From Sphingomonadales bacterium (GTDB lineage Bacteria > Pseudomonadota > Alphaproteobacteria > Sphingomonadales > Sphingomonadaceae): a stretch of 64,000 bases of DNA. Shown here one piece after another: positions 9,901 through 19,192 of the stretch. The DNA is taken from assembly GCA_012032285.1 (NCBI GenBank), contig JAAURJ010000003.1, positions 1 to 64,000 on the forward strand, in the 5' to 3' direction. Position numbers and translations under genes: made by a program. The notes under the pieces were generated by a model. It worked only from the letters and a program-made list of their open reading frames with translations, had not been told where the DNA came from and ran no database searches. How positions within the stretch are numbered: position 1 is the first letter of the stretch; each line of letters begins with the position of its first letter.

Positions 9901-11480
9901 TGGCTGATGACGCGCGGTTTGTCGCTGATCACCGCGAGCGGGGTATCATCGCCCATCGAACCAATGGCCTCTTTGCCATCCTCGATCATCGGGGCCAAGA
10001 TCATTTCGATATCTTCCATCGTCATGCCTGCCGCAATCTGCCGCTTGGTCAGATCGGCGCGGGTCCAATCGGGGTCTGTATTCGCGGCTTCGGGCAGGTC
10101 ACCCATTGTGCGGAAACCGCCGACAAGTGCGGCATAATCCTGTTCATCGGCGATCCGGTCTTTCAATTCGCTGTCGCGGTAAAGCTGTCCCTCATCCAAA
10201 TTGACGGCGATCATTTGCCCCGGGCCAAGCCGTCCTTTTTCAACGATGGTGGATTCGGGCACCACAACCATGCCGGTTTCGCTGCCGATGATCAGCAGAT
10301 TGTCCGACGTCAGGCTGTAGCGCAGCGGGCGCAGCGCATTGCGGTCAACCCCCGCCACGGCCCAGCGGCCATCGGTCATGGCTAGCGCGGCGGGGCCGTC
10401 CCATGGTTCCATCACGCTCGCCATATATTCATACATGAATTTGTGCGACGGTTTCATATGCGGATCGGCGGCCCATGCTTCTGGGATCAGCATCAGCTTT
10501 GCCGTCGGCCCTTCCTTGCCCGAACGAACCAGCGTTTCAAACACGGCGTCGAGCGCGGCGGTATCGGACGATCCGGCGGGGATCACCGGTTTTATATCAC
10601 CGGACTGGTCACCAAAAGCGATGCTCGCCATTTTAATCTCATGGCTTTTCATCCAGTTTTTATTGCCGCGAATAGTGTTAATCTCGCCATTATGGGCGAG
10701 ACTGCGGAAAGGTTGGGCCAGCCACCATTGCGGGAACGTATTGGTTGAATAGCGTTGATGGAATATTGCCACCCGGCTTTCGAACAGAGCATTCTGCAAA
10801 TCGGGATAGAAGATGGAAAGGCTTTCGGCGAGGAACAGCCCCTTATACACTATTGATTGGCAGGATAACGAGCATATGTAGAAATCGCGCAGCTGCGCCG
10901 CGATGATTTTCTTTTCGATCCGGCGGCGAACCAGATAGAGATTTTTTTCAAACTCAACCGCGCTCTGCTCTTCTGGCAAGGGACCAGCGATCATAATCTG
11001 TTCGATTTCGGGCCGTGTCGCCTTGGCCTTTTCACCGATCACGGACACATCGACCGGCACCTGACGCCAACCATAAATGGTGTAACCTGCATCAATTATT
11101 TCGGCCTCGACAATGGTGCGGCAATTTTCCTGCGCCGACAAATCGGTGCGGGGCAGGAATACCATGCCCACGGCAAGCCGGTTGGGCAATGGGCGGTGGC
11201 CGCTATCGGCAATGGCATCATCAAAAAAGCGCACGGGAAGGTCGACATGAAGTCCCGCGCCGTCGCCGGTTTTGCCGTCTGCATCCACCGCGCCCCGGTG
11301 CCATACGGCCTTGAGCGCATCAATCGCCGATGCGACCACGCGCCGCGACGCTTTCCCGTCGGTCGCCGCCACAAGGCCCACGCCGCAGGCATCGCCTTCA
11401 AATTGCGGATGGTACATACCTTCACGGGCCAGGCGCCCATGTTCGGAAGTGGGCAGTTGGATTATATCATCATTGGTCAT
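6944..11480 (-). CDS. gltB: Glutamate synthase (NADPH) large subunit, one frameshift
   Basis: Makes two glutamates from glutamine and 2-oxoglutarate with the small subunit. The two reading segments (11480-8139, 8155-6944) join into about 1512 residues, the usual length. The class II amidotransferase domain starts at Cys32 (GDACGVGLVAA) after a 31-residue propeptide; the central domain and FMN barrel follow, then the [3Fe-4S] cysteines CIMVRQCHSNTC and the C-terminal beta-helix (GGTIIVRP). At about 8137-8145 the frame moves by one extra base: the first segment ends KTGRDIVIGA at a TGA and LGAEEFGIGT continues in another frame. The break is in a strictly conserved region, so a sequencing error is likely. 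The start overlaps the previous gene by ATGA. Confidence 0.93.
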
Positions 11481-12238
11481 TTTTGAGCTGCTTTATCGTT
11501 CATAAATTGTTGGACGGCGGTCATGGTTGCGACTTGGGCTTTTTCGGCAACCGTTTTCATCGCGTTATTCATTGAATCGGTCATTACGGCTGCCAGATCA
11601 TTGGCTTGGGCGTTGAATTTGCTGCCCGATTTTGTGTTGTTGAATTTGACAAGAGCGGTGATAATGGCTGCATCCATGGATTTCATCGCGGCGGTGCCTG
11701 CCTCTGCGATCAACTCGTCTTTATCGAGCAGTCCGCTATCATCGTCTTTCAAGACGCGCTCTTTCATGCCATCGGCCAGTTTGTTGGTATCGAGATTGTC
11801 CAGCATACCGCGCATCAGCCGCTTGCCCTCATCGGACATATAAAAGGCATTGATGGCTTTTACCTCGCTGGTGGTAAAAATCGGGTCCATAAAGGCGGCA
11901 ATTTCATTCTTAATCAAAGGCATGGTTTCACGTAAAGAGGCTTCGGTGGCACCCCGCGATGCTGCCATCGCCGCATCAATAATGCCCGGATATTGCTTGT
12001 CCAAAGCGACACTGGCCGCATCGGCCTTTGCCGCCCTCAAAAATTGCACGTCATGGGCTTTCAAAGATGAAGCCATCGTAACATCTTCGGCCAGATAGAG
12101 GCTGGCAAATGTTTGGAGCAGTTCAGCCTTTTCGCTATCCTGTGATGGCGCGGCGACAATGGCTTCGCTTTGGGCCATGGCTGGCATGATGCCAAGCGGG
12201 ATGGAAGCGGCTAATAAGGGCAATAGCAGTTTTTTCAT
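11477..12238 (-). CDS. DUF2059 family periplasmic protein
   Basis: 253 residues with a signal peptide (MKKLLLPLLAASIPLG, cleavage near AMAQS). The DUF2059-type core is visible as SEVKAINAFYMSDEGKRLMRGM (about 130-150), the family's helix where a phenylalanine-tyrosine pair precedes SxEGK. Function of the family is unknown. Its stop overlaps the gltB start by four bases (ATGA), so the two are translationally coupled. A second, longer DUF2059-like gene lies 43 bp upstream, possibly a paralogue. The reason for secreted proteins inside a glutamate synthase operon is unknown. Confidence 0.85.
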   Translation of the reverse strand: MKKLLLPLLAASIPLGIMPAMAQSEAIVAAPSQDSEKAELLQTFASLYLAEDVTMASSLKAHDVQFLRAAKADAASVALDKQYPGIIDAAMAASRGATEASLRETMPLIKNEIAAFMDPIFTTSEVKAINAFYMSDEGKRLMRGMLDNLDTNKLADGMKERVLKDDDSGLLDKDELIAEAGTAAMKSMDAAIITALVKFNNTKSGSKFNAQANDLAAVMTDSMNNAMKTVAEKAQVATMTAVQQFMNDKAAQK

Positions 12239-12281
12239 ATCAATCTCGTAATTCTTTGCGAAAGCTTGTGGTCAGGTTTTA

Positions 12282-13406
12282 TCATTCCACTTCGGCTTCT
12301 TCTGCCGCTGGTTCCGGCTTCCATCCTTGCGCCTTATATTTTTCGCGGTAAGAGGCGACTGTCTTATCATAGGCGCTCTCCCACATTTCATAAGCGCCGG
12401 TGGCCTTGGTCTGTGCCTCGTCATGTACGGTGGATAGTTTGTCCAACTCGGCTTGTTCTGATTTCGACCAATTGCTGCTGTCATACCAGGGTTCATCACC
12501 GGTTTCTTCGGCATATTCTGCCGCGCCTTCCGCCGCCTCGCCAGCGGCTTCTGCACCCGCCGCCTCTGCGTCGCTAATCCGCAGAAACTCTTGCCCTTCC
12601 TGCATTTTCTCCATGCTGACGCCCAATAGGCCCGCTAATTTCGTAAGGTCATCCTCGTTCAAATCCAGCGCGGTTTTGGTTTTGCTCGCTTCATTCATGC
12701 TGGCTGCCAATCCCGGAGGCGAATCTTTGAATTCCGCCATGACAGCCGGCAGAGCGGCAAAGGTTGCTTGCAAAACTTCGGGATCAGCTTGCAGGGCAAA
12801 GGATTGTTCCGCATAAAATGCGCCTGTTGGGGTATCAAAAAACCGGTTCAGTTCGGTCAACTGTGCAGCCGAAAATTTACGGGCATAGGCCCGCGCCATG
12901 CCTTCGCGTATCGGCGCTTCGATAGCGAACATGGCCTTGTTCATAAAAGGCCCAATTTGTTCTGCCATTTTGGCCATCCGGTCCTTTCTGTCTGGATCGA
13001 GCACGGCGGTGATTGCCTTGCGCTGCTCCTGGTTCAATTCCGCAATGCCATCTTCATAAAGGCCGGTGGCCGCCATCACTTCATCGGCCGTCATTTCGCC
13101 GCCTATTTCGCCAAATAACGGCTTCATGAACTTGTCCATCATGGTCGTCATTATTTTGGCATAGCTACCCGGCGGCAGGATTTTGATCATGGTTTTTTGG
13201 GCAAGGGCAAGCTGCGCCGGTGCGATCGGCGGCGCGTCTTTCACCTCAAAAATTTTATTCAGCATTTCGAAAACCTGCTGATCTTTTTCGGACATAGCAG
13301 GGGCCGCCTCGGCACTGTCATCCTGAGCCATGGCGGGCGCCAGATAAAAGGGAGCGGATAGCGCCAAAGCAGCAGCCGCAACGGTGAATTTAAGCTTTTT
13401 GGTCAT
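12282..13406 (-). CDS. DUF2059-like periplasmic protein with long acidic C-terminus
   Basis: 374 residues with a signal peptide (cleavage near APAMAQD). The middle carries FSAAQLTELNRFFDTPTGAF, the DUF2059 signature. Two helical repeats precede it (MTTMMDKFMKPLFGEIGGEM and FMNKAMFAIEAPIREGMARA). The last 110 residues are unusual: an alanine/glutamate-rich linker (AEAAGAEAAGEAAEGAAEYA) and a tryptophan/tyrosine-rich tail rich in charged residues. It lies 30 bp after gltD and 43 bp before the shorter DUF2059 gene, so it is in the glt operon. Function unknown. Confidence 0.82.
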   Translation of the reverse strand: MTKKLKFTVAAAALALSAPFYLAPAMAQDDSAEAAPAMSEKDQQVFEMLNKIFEVKDAPPIAPAQLALAQKTMIKILPPGSYAKIMTTMMDKFMKPLFGEIGGEMTADEVMAATGLYEDGIAELNQEQRKAITAVLDPDRKDRMAKMAEQIGPFMNKAMFAIEAPIREGMARAYARKFSAAQLTELNRFFDTPTGAFYAEQSFALQADPEVLQATFAALPAVMAEFKDSPPGLAASMNEASKTKTALDLNEDDLTKLAGLLGVSMEKMQEGQEFLRISDAEAAGAEAAGEAAEGAAEYAEETGDEPWYDSSNWSKSEQAELDKLSTVHDEAQTKATGAYEMWESAYDKTVASYREKYKAQGWKPEPAAEEAEVE

Positions 13407-13436
13407 GCTAAGTCCTTCTTTGAAAAAAAACGCCGG

Positions 13437-14882
13437 TTACGCGGCGACCTTTGCCGCATCTGCCTTGTTTTTCAACCATCGGTGCATATGCTCTGTCACA
13501 TCGCGGCCATCCTTGATCGCCCATACCACGAGGCTGGCCCCGCGGACAATGTCACCGACCGCAAAAACGCCGTCCAAATTGGTCATCATGGTCTTATGGT
13601 CAACCCGCACCGTGCCCCAACGGGTCACGCCCAGCTCCTGCGCCCCGAACAGTGCGGGCAGGTCTTCGGCTTCAAAGCCCAGCGCCATGATCACCATGTC
13701 GGCATCCAGTGTGAAATCGCCGTCGGGATCGCTTTCGGGCGAGCGCCGCCCGCTGGCATCGGGCGCACCCAGCCGCATTTTACTGGCCAATATTTTGCTG
13801 ACTTTGCCATCATTGCCGTCAAAGCTTTTGGGGGCGGACAGCCAGACAAATTCCACGCCTTCTTCTTCGGCATTGGCAACTTCGCGCTGCGATCCGGGCA
13901 TATTGTCCCGGTCGCGCCGATACAGGCATTTGACCGATTTAGCCCCTTGCCGAATGGCGGTACGCACGCAGTCCATAGCGGTATCACCGCCGCCAATCAC
14001 GACGACATCCTTGCCCGCCGCATTCATGCTGCCATCGTCAAACGCAGGCACGCTGTCGCCAAAGCCCTTGCGGTTGGATATGGTCAGAAAATCGAGCGCG
14101 GGCACCACGCCGTCCAGCCCCGATCCCGGCGTTTTGATGTTGCGCGCCTTATAAACGCCGGTGGCAATCAACACTGCATCATGCTTTGCGCGCAGTTCAT
14201 CCAGCGCCGCATCGCGGCCCACTTCAAAATTCTGATGGAAAATAATGCCGCCTTCTTGCAGCCGGTTGATCCGGCGCATCACCACATCTTTTTCCAGCTT
14301 AAATCCCGGAATACCATAGGTCAAAAGCCCGCCCGCCCGGTCATGCCGGTCATAGACATGGACTTCATATCCGGCCACGCACAGATATTCGGCTGCTGTC
14401 AATCCGCCCGGACCGGCCCCGATGATCGCCACCGATTGTCCGCGCGGCGCACCTGCTTCTATCGGTTCCACCCATCCTTCGGCCCAAGCGGTGTCGGTGA
14501 TGTATTTTTCAACAGAACCAATGGTAACCGCCCCATGACCGGCGGTTTCGATCACACAATTGCCCTCACATAGCCTGTCTTGCGGGCATATCCGTCCGCA
14601 TATTTCGGGCATGGTGGATGTCAGGTTGGACATTTCATAAGCTTCACGCAGACGGCCCTGCGCGGTCAGGCGCAGCCAATCAGGAATATGGTTGCCAAGC
14701 GGGCAATGGACCGAACAATAGGGCACGCCGCATTGCGAGCAACGGGCGCTCTGTTCGTCCGCTTTTTCCGGAGCATAGCGTTCGGCGATTTCGCGGAAAT
14801 CCTCCGCCCGCAACTGCGCCTCCCTTTTGCTAGGGAAAGCTTGGGCGGTGCCGACAAATTTCAGCATGGGATCTTTGGCCAT
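13437..14882 (-). CDS. gltD: Glutamate synthase (NADPH) small subunit
   Basis: 481 residues, normal length. It takes electrons from NADPH through FAD and passes them via iron-sulphur clusters to GltB. The N-terminal cysteines that bind two [4Fe-4S] clusters are present (CSQCGVPYCSVHCPLGNHIP and CGRICPQDRLCEGNC). The FAD-binding GAGPGGLTAAEYL (about 152-165) and NADPH-binding GGGDTAMDCVRTA are intact, as is the second FAD contact near the C-terminus (GVFAVGDIVRGASLV). It is the first gene of the minus-strand operon gltD-DUF2059-DUF2059-gltB. The 166-bp gap upstream should hold the promoter. Confidence 0.96.
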   Translation of the reverse strand: MAKDPMLKFVGTAQAFPSKREAQLRAEDFREIAERYAPEKADEQSARCSQCGVPYCSVHCPLGNHIPDWLRLTAQGRLREAYEMSNLTSTMPEICGRICPQDRLCEGNCVIETAGHGAVTIGSVEKYITDTAWAEGWVEPIEAGAPRGQSVAIIGAGPGGLTAAEYLCVAGYEVHVYDRHDRAGGLLTYGIPGFKLEKDVVMRRINRLQEGGIIFHQNFEVGRDAALDELRAKHDAVLIATGVYKARNIKTPGSGLDGVVPALDFLTISNRKGFGDSVPAFDDGSMNAAGKDVVVIGGGDTAMDCVRTAIRQGAKSVKCLYRRDRDNMPGSQREVANAEEEGVEFVWLSAPKSFDGNDGKVSKILASKMRLGAPDASGRRSPESDPDGDFTLDADMVIMALGFEAEDLPALFGAQELGVTRWGTVRVDHKTMMTNLDGVFAVGDIVRGASLVVWAIKDGRDVTEHMHRWLKNKADAAKVAA

Positions 14883-15048
14883 TATATGATTCTCCGGTTT
14901 ATGCAGGCGTCCATAGGCGCACAGAAACGCAGTGTCACGCGAAAAATGGAATTTAGGTCAATAATGCTGTCCATTATTAACGCTACAGCAACCAATTTTC
15001 ATTTCTGCCCGGCGCAACTATCTTTCAATAGTCCGTTTTCGGACCTAA

Positions 15049-15852
15049 TCACCCGCGCATATGCAGCCAGAACAAGGCTGCACTGCCCGCTGCGATCCGA
15101 TACCAAGCAAAGGGGCCAAAACCATAGCGGGTGACGACCGAGACAAAGGCCTTCACCACCACTACCGCCACCACAAAAGAGACGAGAGAACCTATGCCGA
15201 TCAATCCCATGTCATCCGCGGTCAAATCATTGCGCGCCTTATACATTTTATACATGGTCGCCCCGGCCAATGTCGGCACGGCTAGAAAGAAGCTGAATTC
15301 CGCAGCGGTTTTGCGGTCCACACCAAAGGACATCGCGCCCAATATCGTTGCGCCCGACCGGCTGACCCCGGGGATCATGGCGAGGCATTGGACAAGGCCG
15401 ATGGCAATGGAGGTGCGCAGCGATACCGCGCCCACGCCGCCATGATCTGTCGTCACCGCCAGACGTTCGACAATCAAAATAGCAATGCCGCCGATAATCA
15501 GCGCCCATGCCACTAGCTGCGCATTGCCAAGCATCAATTCAATAGTATCACCAAAAGCCAGCCCCAAAAGCACCGCCGGGAAAAAAGCGACCAGCAAATT
15601 GCGGACAAAGGCAATCGCCCCTTTTTCCAACGTGAATAATCCGGTCGCCACATCCCAAAATGTCCGCCAATATAGCACGACAATCGCCAATATCGCGCCC
15701 GGCTGTATGGCGATATTGAATACTTCCCATGCTTTTTGGTCAAATCCCATCAACTCTGTCGCCAAAATTAAATGGCCGGTTGAGGATACAGGAAGATATT
15801 CTGTGATACCTTCTACAATACCCAGGATGATCGCGGTCCAAATTTCGTTCAT
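15049..15852 (-). CDS. uppP: Undecaprenyl-diphosphatase UppP (BacA)
   Basis: 267 residues from the ATG at 15852, which overlaps the previous gene's stop as ATGA. A longer in-frame start would add 17 non-hydrophobic residues. The enzyme removes a phosphate from undecaprenyl diphosphate to recycle the peptidoglycan lipid carrier; its loss increases bacitracin sensitivity. Both family motifs are visible: GIVEGITEYLPVSSTGHLI (the (E/Q)-rich motif) and IPGVSRSGATI, the latter supplying the catalytic arginine. About eight membrane segments can be drawn. Confidence 0.95.
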   Translation of the reverse strand: MNEIWTAIILGIVEGITEYLPVSSTGHLILATELMGFDQKAWEVFNIAIQPGAILAIVVLYWRTFWDVATGLFTLEKGAIAFVRNLLVAFFPAVLLGLAFGDTIELMLGNAQLVAWALIIGGIAILIVERLAVTTDHGGVGAVSLRTSIAIGLVQCLAMIPGVSRSGATILGAMSFGVDRKTAAEFSFFLAVPTLAGATMYKMYKARNDLTADDMGLIGIGSLVSFVVAVVVVKAFVSVVTRYGFGPFAWYRIAAGSAALFWLHMRG

Positions 15853-16802
15853 GCGGCGGCTTGCCCGCCAAACCGGCCGTGCTTGCGGTAAATATCGAGC
15901 CAATCATGTGCGACCGTATCCAGCGATGTCGGCTGTATGCCAAAAGCCGCCAGTCCTTCGCGGTCCTTATCCGCCACATTGTCATACGCCAGCATTTTAT
16001 ACTGGTCCGATGTGATCGGGGCGCCGGGCAGCCAACCGGTTGTCACCGCCAGAGCCTGCGCCGCGAAACCCGGCACGTCGATAAATATCGGGGAACGGCC
16101 AATGGCGTTTGCGATCCAAATATTCAATCCCCGCATCGTGAAAATCTCCGGCCCGGCGAGATCCAGTATCTGCCCGCTATGTGCGACCGGATTTTTCAAC
16201 GCAGCGGTTACCGCCCGTGCCACATCGCCTGCAAAAACCGGTTGGAACTTTGTATCCGCGCCGATCACTGGTACGACCGGCAACATCCGGATCATCGCAG
16301 CAAAGCGGTTTATAAACTGATCTTCGCGGCCAAAAACAATGGAGGGCCGCAAAATCACCGCGCCCTTGAACGCCTTATGCACGGCGGTTTCGCCCGCCGC
16401 CTTGCTACGGCCATAGAGCGATGCGCTTTCGGCGTCGCTACCAATGGCGCTGATATGGACAAGCGCCTCGCATTTCGCCTTTTTCGCGGCCTCGGCTATA
16501 TTGCGGGCGCCGCTATGCTGCACCGCGTCCATATCGGTAAAGCTGCCGACCAGATTGACGACCATGTCCGCGCCGACGACTGCGCGGGCGACGCTTGCCG
16601 GTTTGCGGACATCGGCGGCGATCAATTGCACCTGCCCCAAATTACCCAGCGGTTTGATATGCAGGCCGCTGGCCGCACTGCGCCCGGCTACGCGCAGCCG
16701 TGCGCCTTCGCGCAGCAATGCCTGACACACATAACGGCCCAAAAATCCGCTCCCGCCAAAAACCGTAATCCGTTTTCCGTCCAGATTATTCATTTTCATC
16801 AT
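15849..16802 (-). CDS. NAD(P)-dependent epimerase, complex I NDUFA9-like
   Basis: 317 residues, an extended short-chain dehydrogenase. The Rossmann motif GGSGFLGRYV is at about 16-25, ADMVVNLVG follows, and the active-site region (HISAIGSDAESASLYGRSKAAGE) has the YxxxK pair. The C-terminal half matches the NDUFA9-like subfamily, which in alphaproteobacteria is thought to be an accessory subunit of, or linked to, complex I. It is translationally coupled to uppP, a frequent sphingomonad arrangement. The start is uncertain: ATGs at 16802, 16799 and 16793 are in frame, and the third has GGCGG best spaced. Confidence 0.87.
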   Translation of the reverse strand: MMKMNNLDGKRITVFGGSGFLGRYVCQALLREGARLRVAGRSAASGLHIKPLGNLGQVQLIAADVRKPASVARAVVGADMVVNLVGSFTDMDAVQHSGARNIAEAAKKAKCEALVHISAIGSDAESASLYGRSKAAGETAVHKAFKGAVILRPSIVFGREDQFINRFAAMIRMLPVVPVIGADTKFQPVFAGDVARAVTAALKNPVAHSGQILDLAGPEIFTMRGLNIWIANAIGRSPIFIDVPGFAAQALAVTTGWLPGAPITSDQYKMLAYDNVADKDREGLAAFGIQPTSLDTVAHDWLDIYRKHGRFGGQAAA

Positions 16803-17020
16803 CCGCCAATCAGGGTTGAATTGTCATGCTCGGCCCAAAGGCCAAATCCCGTCCCCAATGCCCCGTAAATGGCGGGCAGGCAAGGGGCAGTTTTGTGAAG
16901 CGGTAGCGAAAATGCAAGCGCCACCGTGGCAACGCCCCGGCCCTGCATAAAAATCCCGCAATTGCCCGTTGACACAGAGCGGCGATAACGGCTAAGCGCC
17001 CGCTTCACATACTACCCCGT

Positions 17021-17107
17021 GCCCAGATGGCGGAATTGGTAGACGCACCAGCTTCAGGTGCTGGCGCTCGCAAGGGCGTGGAGGTTCGAGTCCTCTTCTG
17101 GGCACCA
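17021..17107 (+). tRNA. tRNA-Leu(CAG)
   Basis: Acceptor arms GCCCAGA and TCTGGGC pair fully, with encoded CCA at the end. The D-arm contains GGTAGACGC, the anticodon loop is TTCAGGT (anticodon CAG) on a CCAGC/GCTGG stem, a class II long variable arm follows, and the T-arm is GGAGG-TTCGAGT-CCTCT. At 87 nt it has the size of a leucine tRNA. Its 3' end serves as the attachment site of the downstream integrase. Confidence 0.97.
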
Positions 17108-17111
17108 TTCT
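17028..17111 (+). repeat. attL-type direct repeat (tRNA-Leu)
   Basis: From TGGCGGAATTGG to the CCATT after the tRNA, this segment is repeated at 44441-44522 with a one-base deletion and a change at the very end. The integrase begins 158 bp downstream. This is the usual signature of an integrated island: intact tRNA on the integrase side, tRNA fragment on the far side. Confidence 0.85.
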
Positions 17112-17209
17112 CTTTTCCGAAGATATCCAGATTCATCCGCAAAGGTCTTGGAATACTAGGGATTTCCGGGATTTCCGTGTCCATATGAGTCCGCTGAAAT
17201 TCGTTGCAA

Positions 17210-17245
17210 TTGACGGTATATTTCGGTACATTTGACGGTATATTT
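17210..17245 (+). repeat. Direct repeats upstream of the integrase (possible arm-type sites)
   Basis: TTGACGGTATATTT occurs at 17210-17223 and 17232-17245. A related pair, TTGGCGGTATATTTG then TCGGTATATA, lies at 22943-22967 near the second att-like site. Repeats of this type beside att cores often bind the N-terminal domain of tyrosine integrases; that role is inferred. Confidence 0.55.
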
Positions 17246-17264
17246 TCAGCAAATGAGGTGTCTC

Positions 17265-18500
17265 ATGTTGAGTGATATGGCTGTCAGGAAAGCAAGTGCG
17301 AAAGCCAAACCCTATAAATTGGCGGATGGGGGTGGGCTATATTTGCTCGTCACCAAAGCCGGTCAGCGTTACTGGCGAATGGATTATCGCTTTGCCGGAA
17401 AGCGCGGCACGATAGCATTAGGTGTTTATCCAACGATCACTCTCGCAGAAGCGCGGGTGAAACGGTCTGAAATTAAGCAGCAAATTGCCGAAGGCTTTGA
17501 TCCCGCTGCAAAACGCAAAATGGAGAAGATTACTGGCCCGCTCGCCAATGCCAACACCTTCGCGGCAGTTGCGGATGAATGGCTGGACAAGGCCGAACGC
17601 GAAGGGCGTGCCGAAGTTACCATGAAAAAGCTGCGCTGGCTTATGGACTTTGCCAATCCTATCATTGGTCGCCGCAAGATCAGCGACATTAGGGCTCCTG
17701 AACTATTGGCAGTGTTGCGGAAAGTTGAACAACGCGGGCATTATGAGACAGCAAGGCGGCTTCGTAGCACCTGTGGACAGGTGTTTCGCTATGCAATAGC
17801 CACCGGAAGGGCTGACAGGGATATATCTGCGGACCTTCGCGGAGCCATCACCGGTCCCAAGGTGACACACAGGGCCGCTATTATCGATGCAATGGAGGCT
17901 GGGGTGCTATTGCGGGCCATCGATGCCTATTCAGGCTACCCCGTCACCCATCTAGCATTGAAAATGGCTCCTCACGTCTTTGTGCGCCCAGGCGAGTTGC
18001 GGCAAGCTGAGTGGAACGAGTTTGATTTTGAAAAATCCCTCTGGACGATTCCGGGAGAAAAAACGAAGATGCGAAAGCTGCACCTTGTTCCATTGACCCA
18101 TCAAGTATTGGCAATCATTGACGAACTGCGGCAATTTACCGGAAATCGGCGTTTTCTTTTTCCAGCGCAGGGCAAGCGGGATCGCCCGATGAGTGAAAAT
18201 ACCATAAACTATGCGCTCCGCCGGATGGGATTTGATAGCAAGACAATGACAGCACATGGCTTCCGGGCGATGGCCAGCACGTTGTTAAATGAACAAGGGA
18301 CTTGGAATCCTGACGCTATCGAAAGACAATTGGGCCACGCGGAAGCTGATGGGGTGCGCCGTGCTTATGCAAGAGGCGAGTATTGGGAAGAGCGGATTGT
18401 GATGATGCAAAGCTGGTCAGATTATCTCGATCAAATGCGGTCCGGTGCAAAAATACTGCATGGGGAATTCAGGAAACCGCGAAACGCATTGGCGACTTAA
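17265..18500 (+). CDS. Tyrosine-type site-specific integrase (P4-like, DUF4102)
   Basis: 411 residues from the ATG at 17265, which has AGGTG five bases upstream. The N-terminal DUF4102 domain is plain (KLADGGGLYLLVTKAGQRYWRMDYRF). A core-binding domain follows at about 95-180 and the catalytic domain at about 200-390, with the family's R (HVFVRPGELRQAEW), HGFR (MTAHGFRAMASTLLNE), LGH (IERQLGHAEADGVRRA) and tyrosine (YARGEYWEER). It should catalyse integration and excision at the tRNA-Leu 3' end immediately upstream. The gene is intact, so the element may be mobilisable in principle. Confidence 0.95.
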   Translation: MLSDMAVRKASAKAKPYKLADGGGLYLLVTKAGQRYWRMDYRFAGKRGTIALGVYPTITLAEARVKRSEIKQQIAEGFDPAAKRKMEKITGPLANANTFAAVADEWLDKAEREGRAEVTMKKLRWLMDFANPIIGRRKISDIRAPELLAVLRKVEQRGHYETARRLRSTCGQVFRYAIATGRADRDISADLRGAITGPKVTHRAAIIDAMEAGVLLRAIDAYSGYPVTHLALKMAPHVFVRPGELRQAEWNEFDFEKSLWTIPGEKTKMRKLHLVPLTHQVLAIIDELRQFTGNRRFLFPAQGKRDRPMSENTINYALRRMGFDSKTMTAHGFRAMASTLLNEQGTWNPDAIERQLGHAEADGVRRAYARGEYWEERIVMMQSWSDYLDQMRSGAKILHGEFRKPRNALAT

Positions 18501-18721
18501 CGTCCTCGTTTCTTGATCAGCCGTTTGAGACTGGCAACGGTTATCAATGTGGATGCTCCAACCTTGACCGTCTCAATATCCCCCGATGAAATCAGTTCAT
18601 AGATTTTTGATCGCCCGATGCCGGTCAGTTGGACCGCAACCGGAATGCGAACGGTGATTGGCTCCAGCGGGAGCGACAAAGCGTCGAGAGTTGAAATTTG
18701 TTGTGGTGATTCACGCGACAT
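18497..18721 (-). CDS. Excisionase/AlpA-like helix-turn-helix protein
   Basis: 74 residues from the ATG at 18721 (GAGG eight bases upstream). An in-frame ATG at 18835 would give 112 residues. The C-terminal half is a MerR-like winged helix: ITVRIPVAVQLTGIGRSKIYELI, a short wing with DIETVKVGASTLI, then ASLKRLIKKRGR. Small proteins of this type beside P4-like integrases act as excisionases or regulators of the integrase. It converges on the integrase gene with a 4-bp overlap. Confidence 0.78.
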   Translation of the reverse strand: MSRESPQQISTLDALSLPLEPITVRIPVAVQLTGIGRSKIYELISSGDIETVKVGASTLITVASLKRLIKKRGR

Positions 18722-19192
18722 TGATTGAACCTCATCAAGTTTGAACGGGTGGTGACGGAGCGAACCAACGGAGAGGGGGAGCTGCTCTGGTCGCTCCGCC
18801 ACCGAAACTGCATTATCTCTCAACATTGCCCGCAATTGAACAATCCGATTCTACGCTACAGTCTGTATTGCTTCGCCACACCCCCGACGCTGCCCTGAGT
18901 GGACAGAAAATTCACATTCAGGACGAATCGTTACCGCAAAAAACAGCCCTCCGTAACGAAAACCCTCGGGCCTTTAGTTTTTTGGAAGTTGCTGCTGTTG
19001 CCAAATGTCTCGCGAGGTGCAAAAAACCGGCCTGCGCGGCGCACTTGGGGAGGCTTCACACATCGCGCCATTTTTGCGCACCTCGCAAGCCGCCCTACTA
19101 ACTCCTTGTGAAACAAGGAAACGTCCGAGGGAAAATGGCTCCGCACATCTTTCCGTTTTATCTTGCCTTCAAAATTTCCAACAAATTTCCTA
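18722..19192. other. Non-coding stretch with a large inverted repeat
   Basis: No gene that I trust lies here. GCGAGGTGC followed by six A (19012-19026) is mirrored by TTTTTGCGCACCTCGC (19071-19086), giving a hairpin with 9 bp of perfect outer stem and a loop of about 45 bases that is itself GC-rich. It lies between the excisionase-like gene and the IS5 copy. Confidence 0.5.

Noticed and set aside
8202-10385. Long plus-strand open frames opposite gltB
   Set aside because: They mirror the strongly biased codon use of gltB and match no family; antisense shadows.
16799-17008. 69-codon frame upstream of the epimerase
   Set aside because: No ribosome site or similarity; runs towards the tRNA and looks like chance.
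17232-17264. TTG start 33 bp upstream for integrase 1
   Set aside because: It lies inside the GGTATAT repeats; the ATG at 17265 has a ribosome site and matches the family start.
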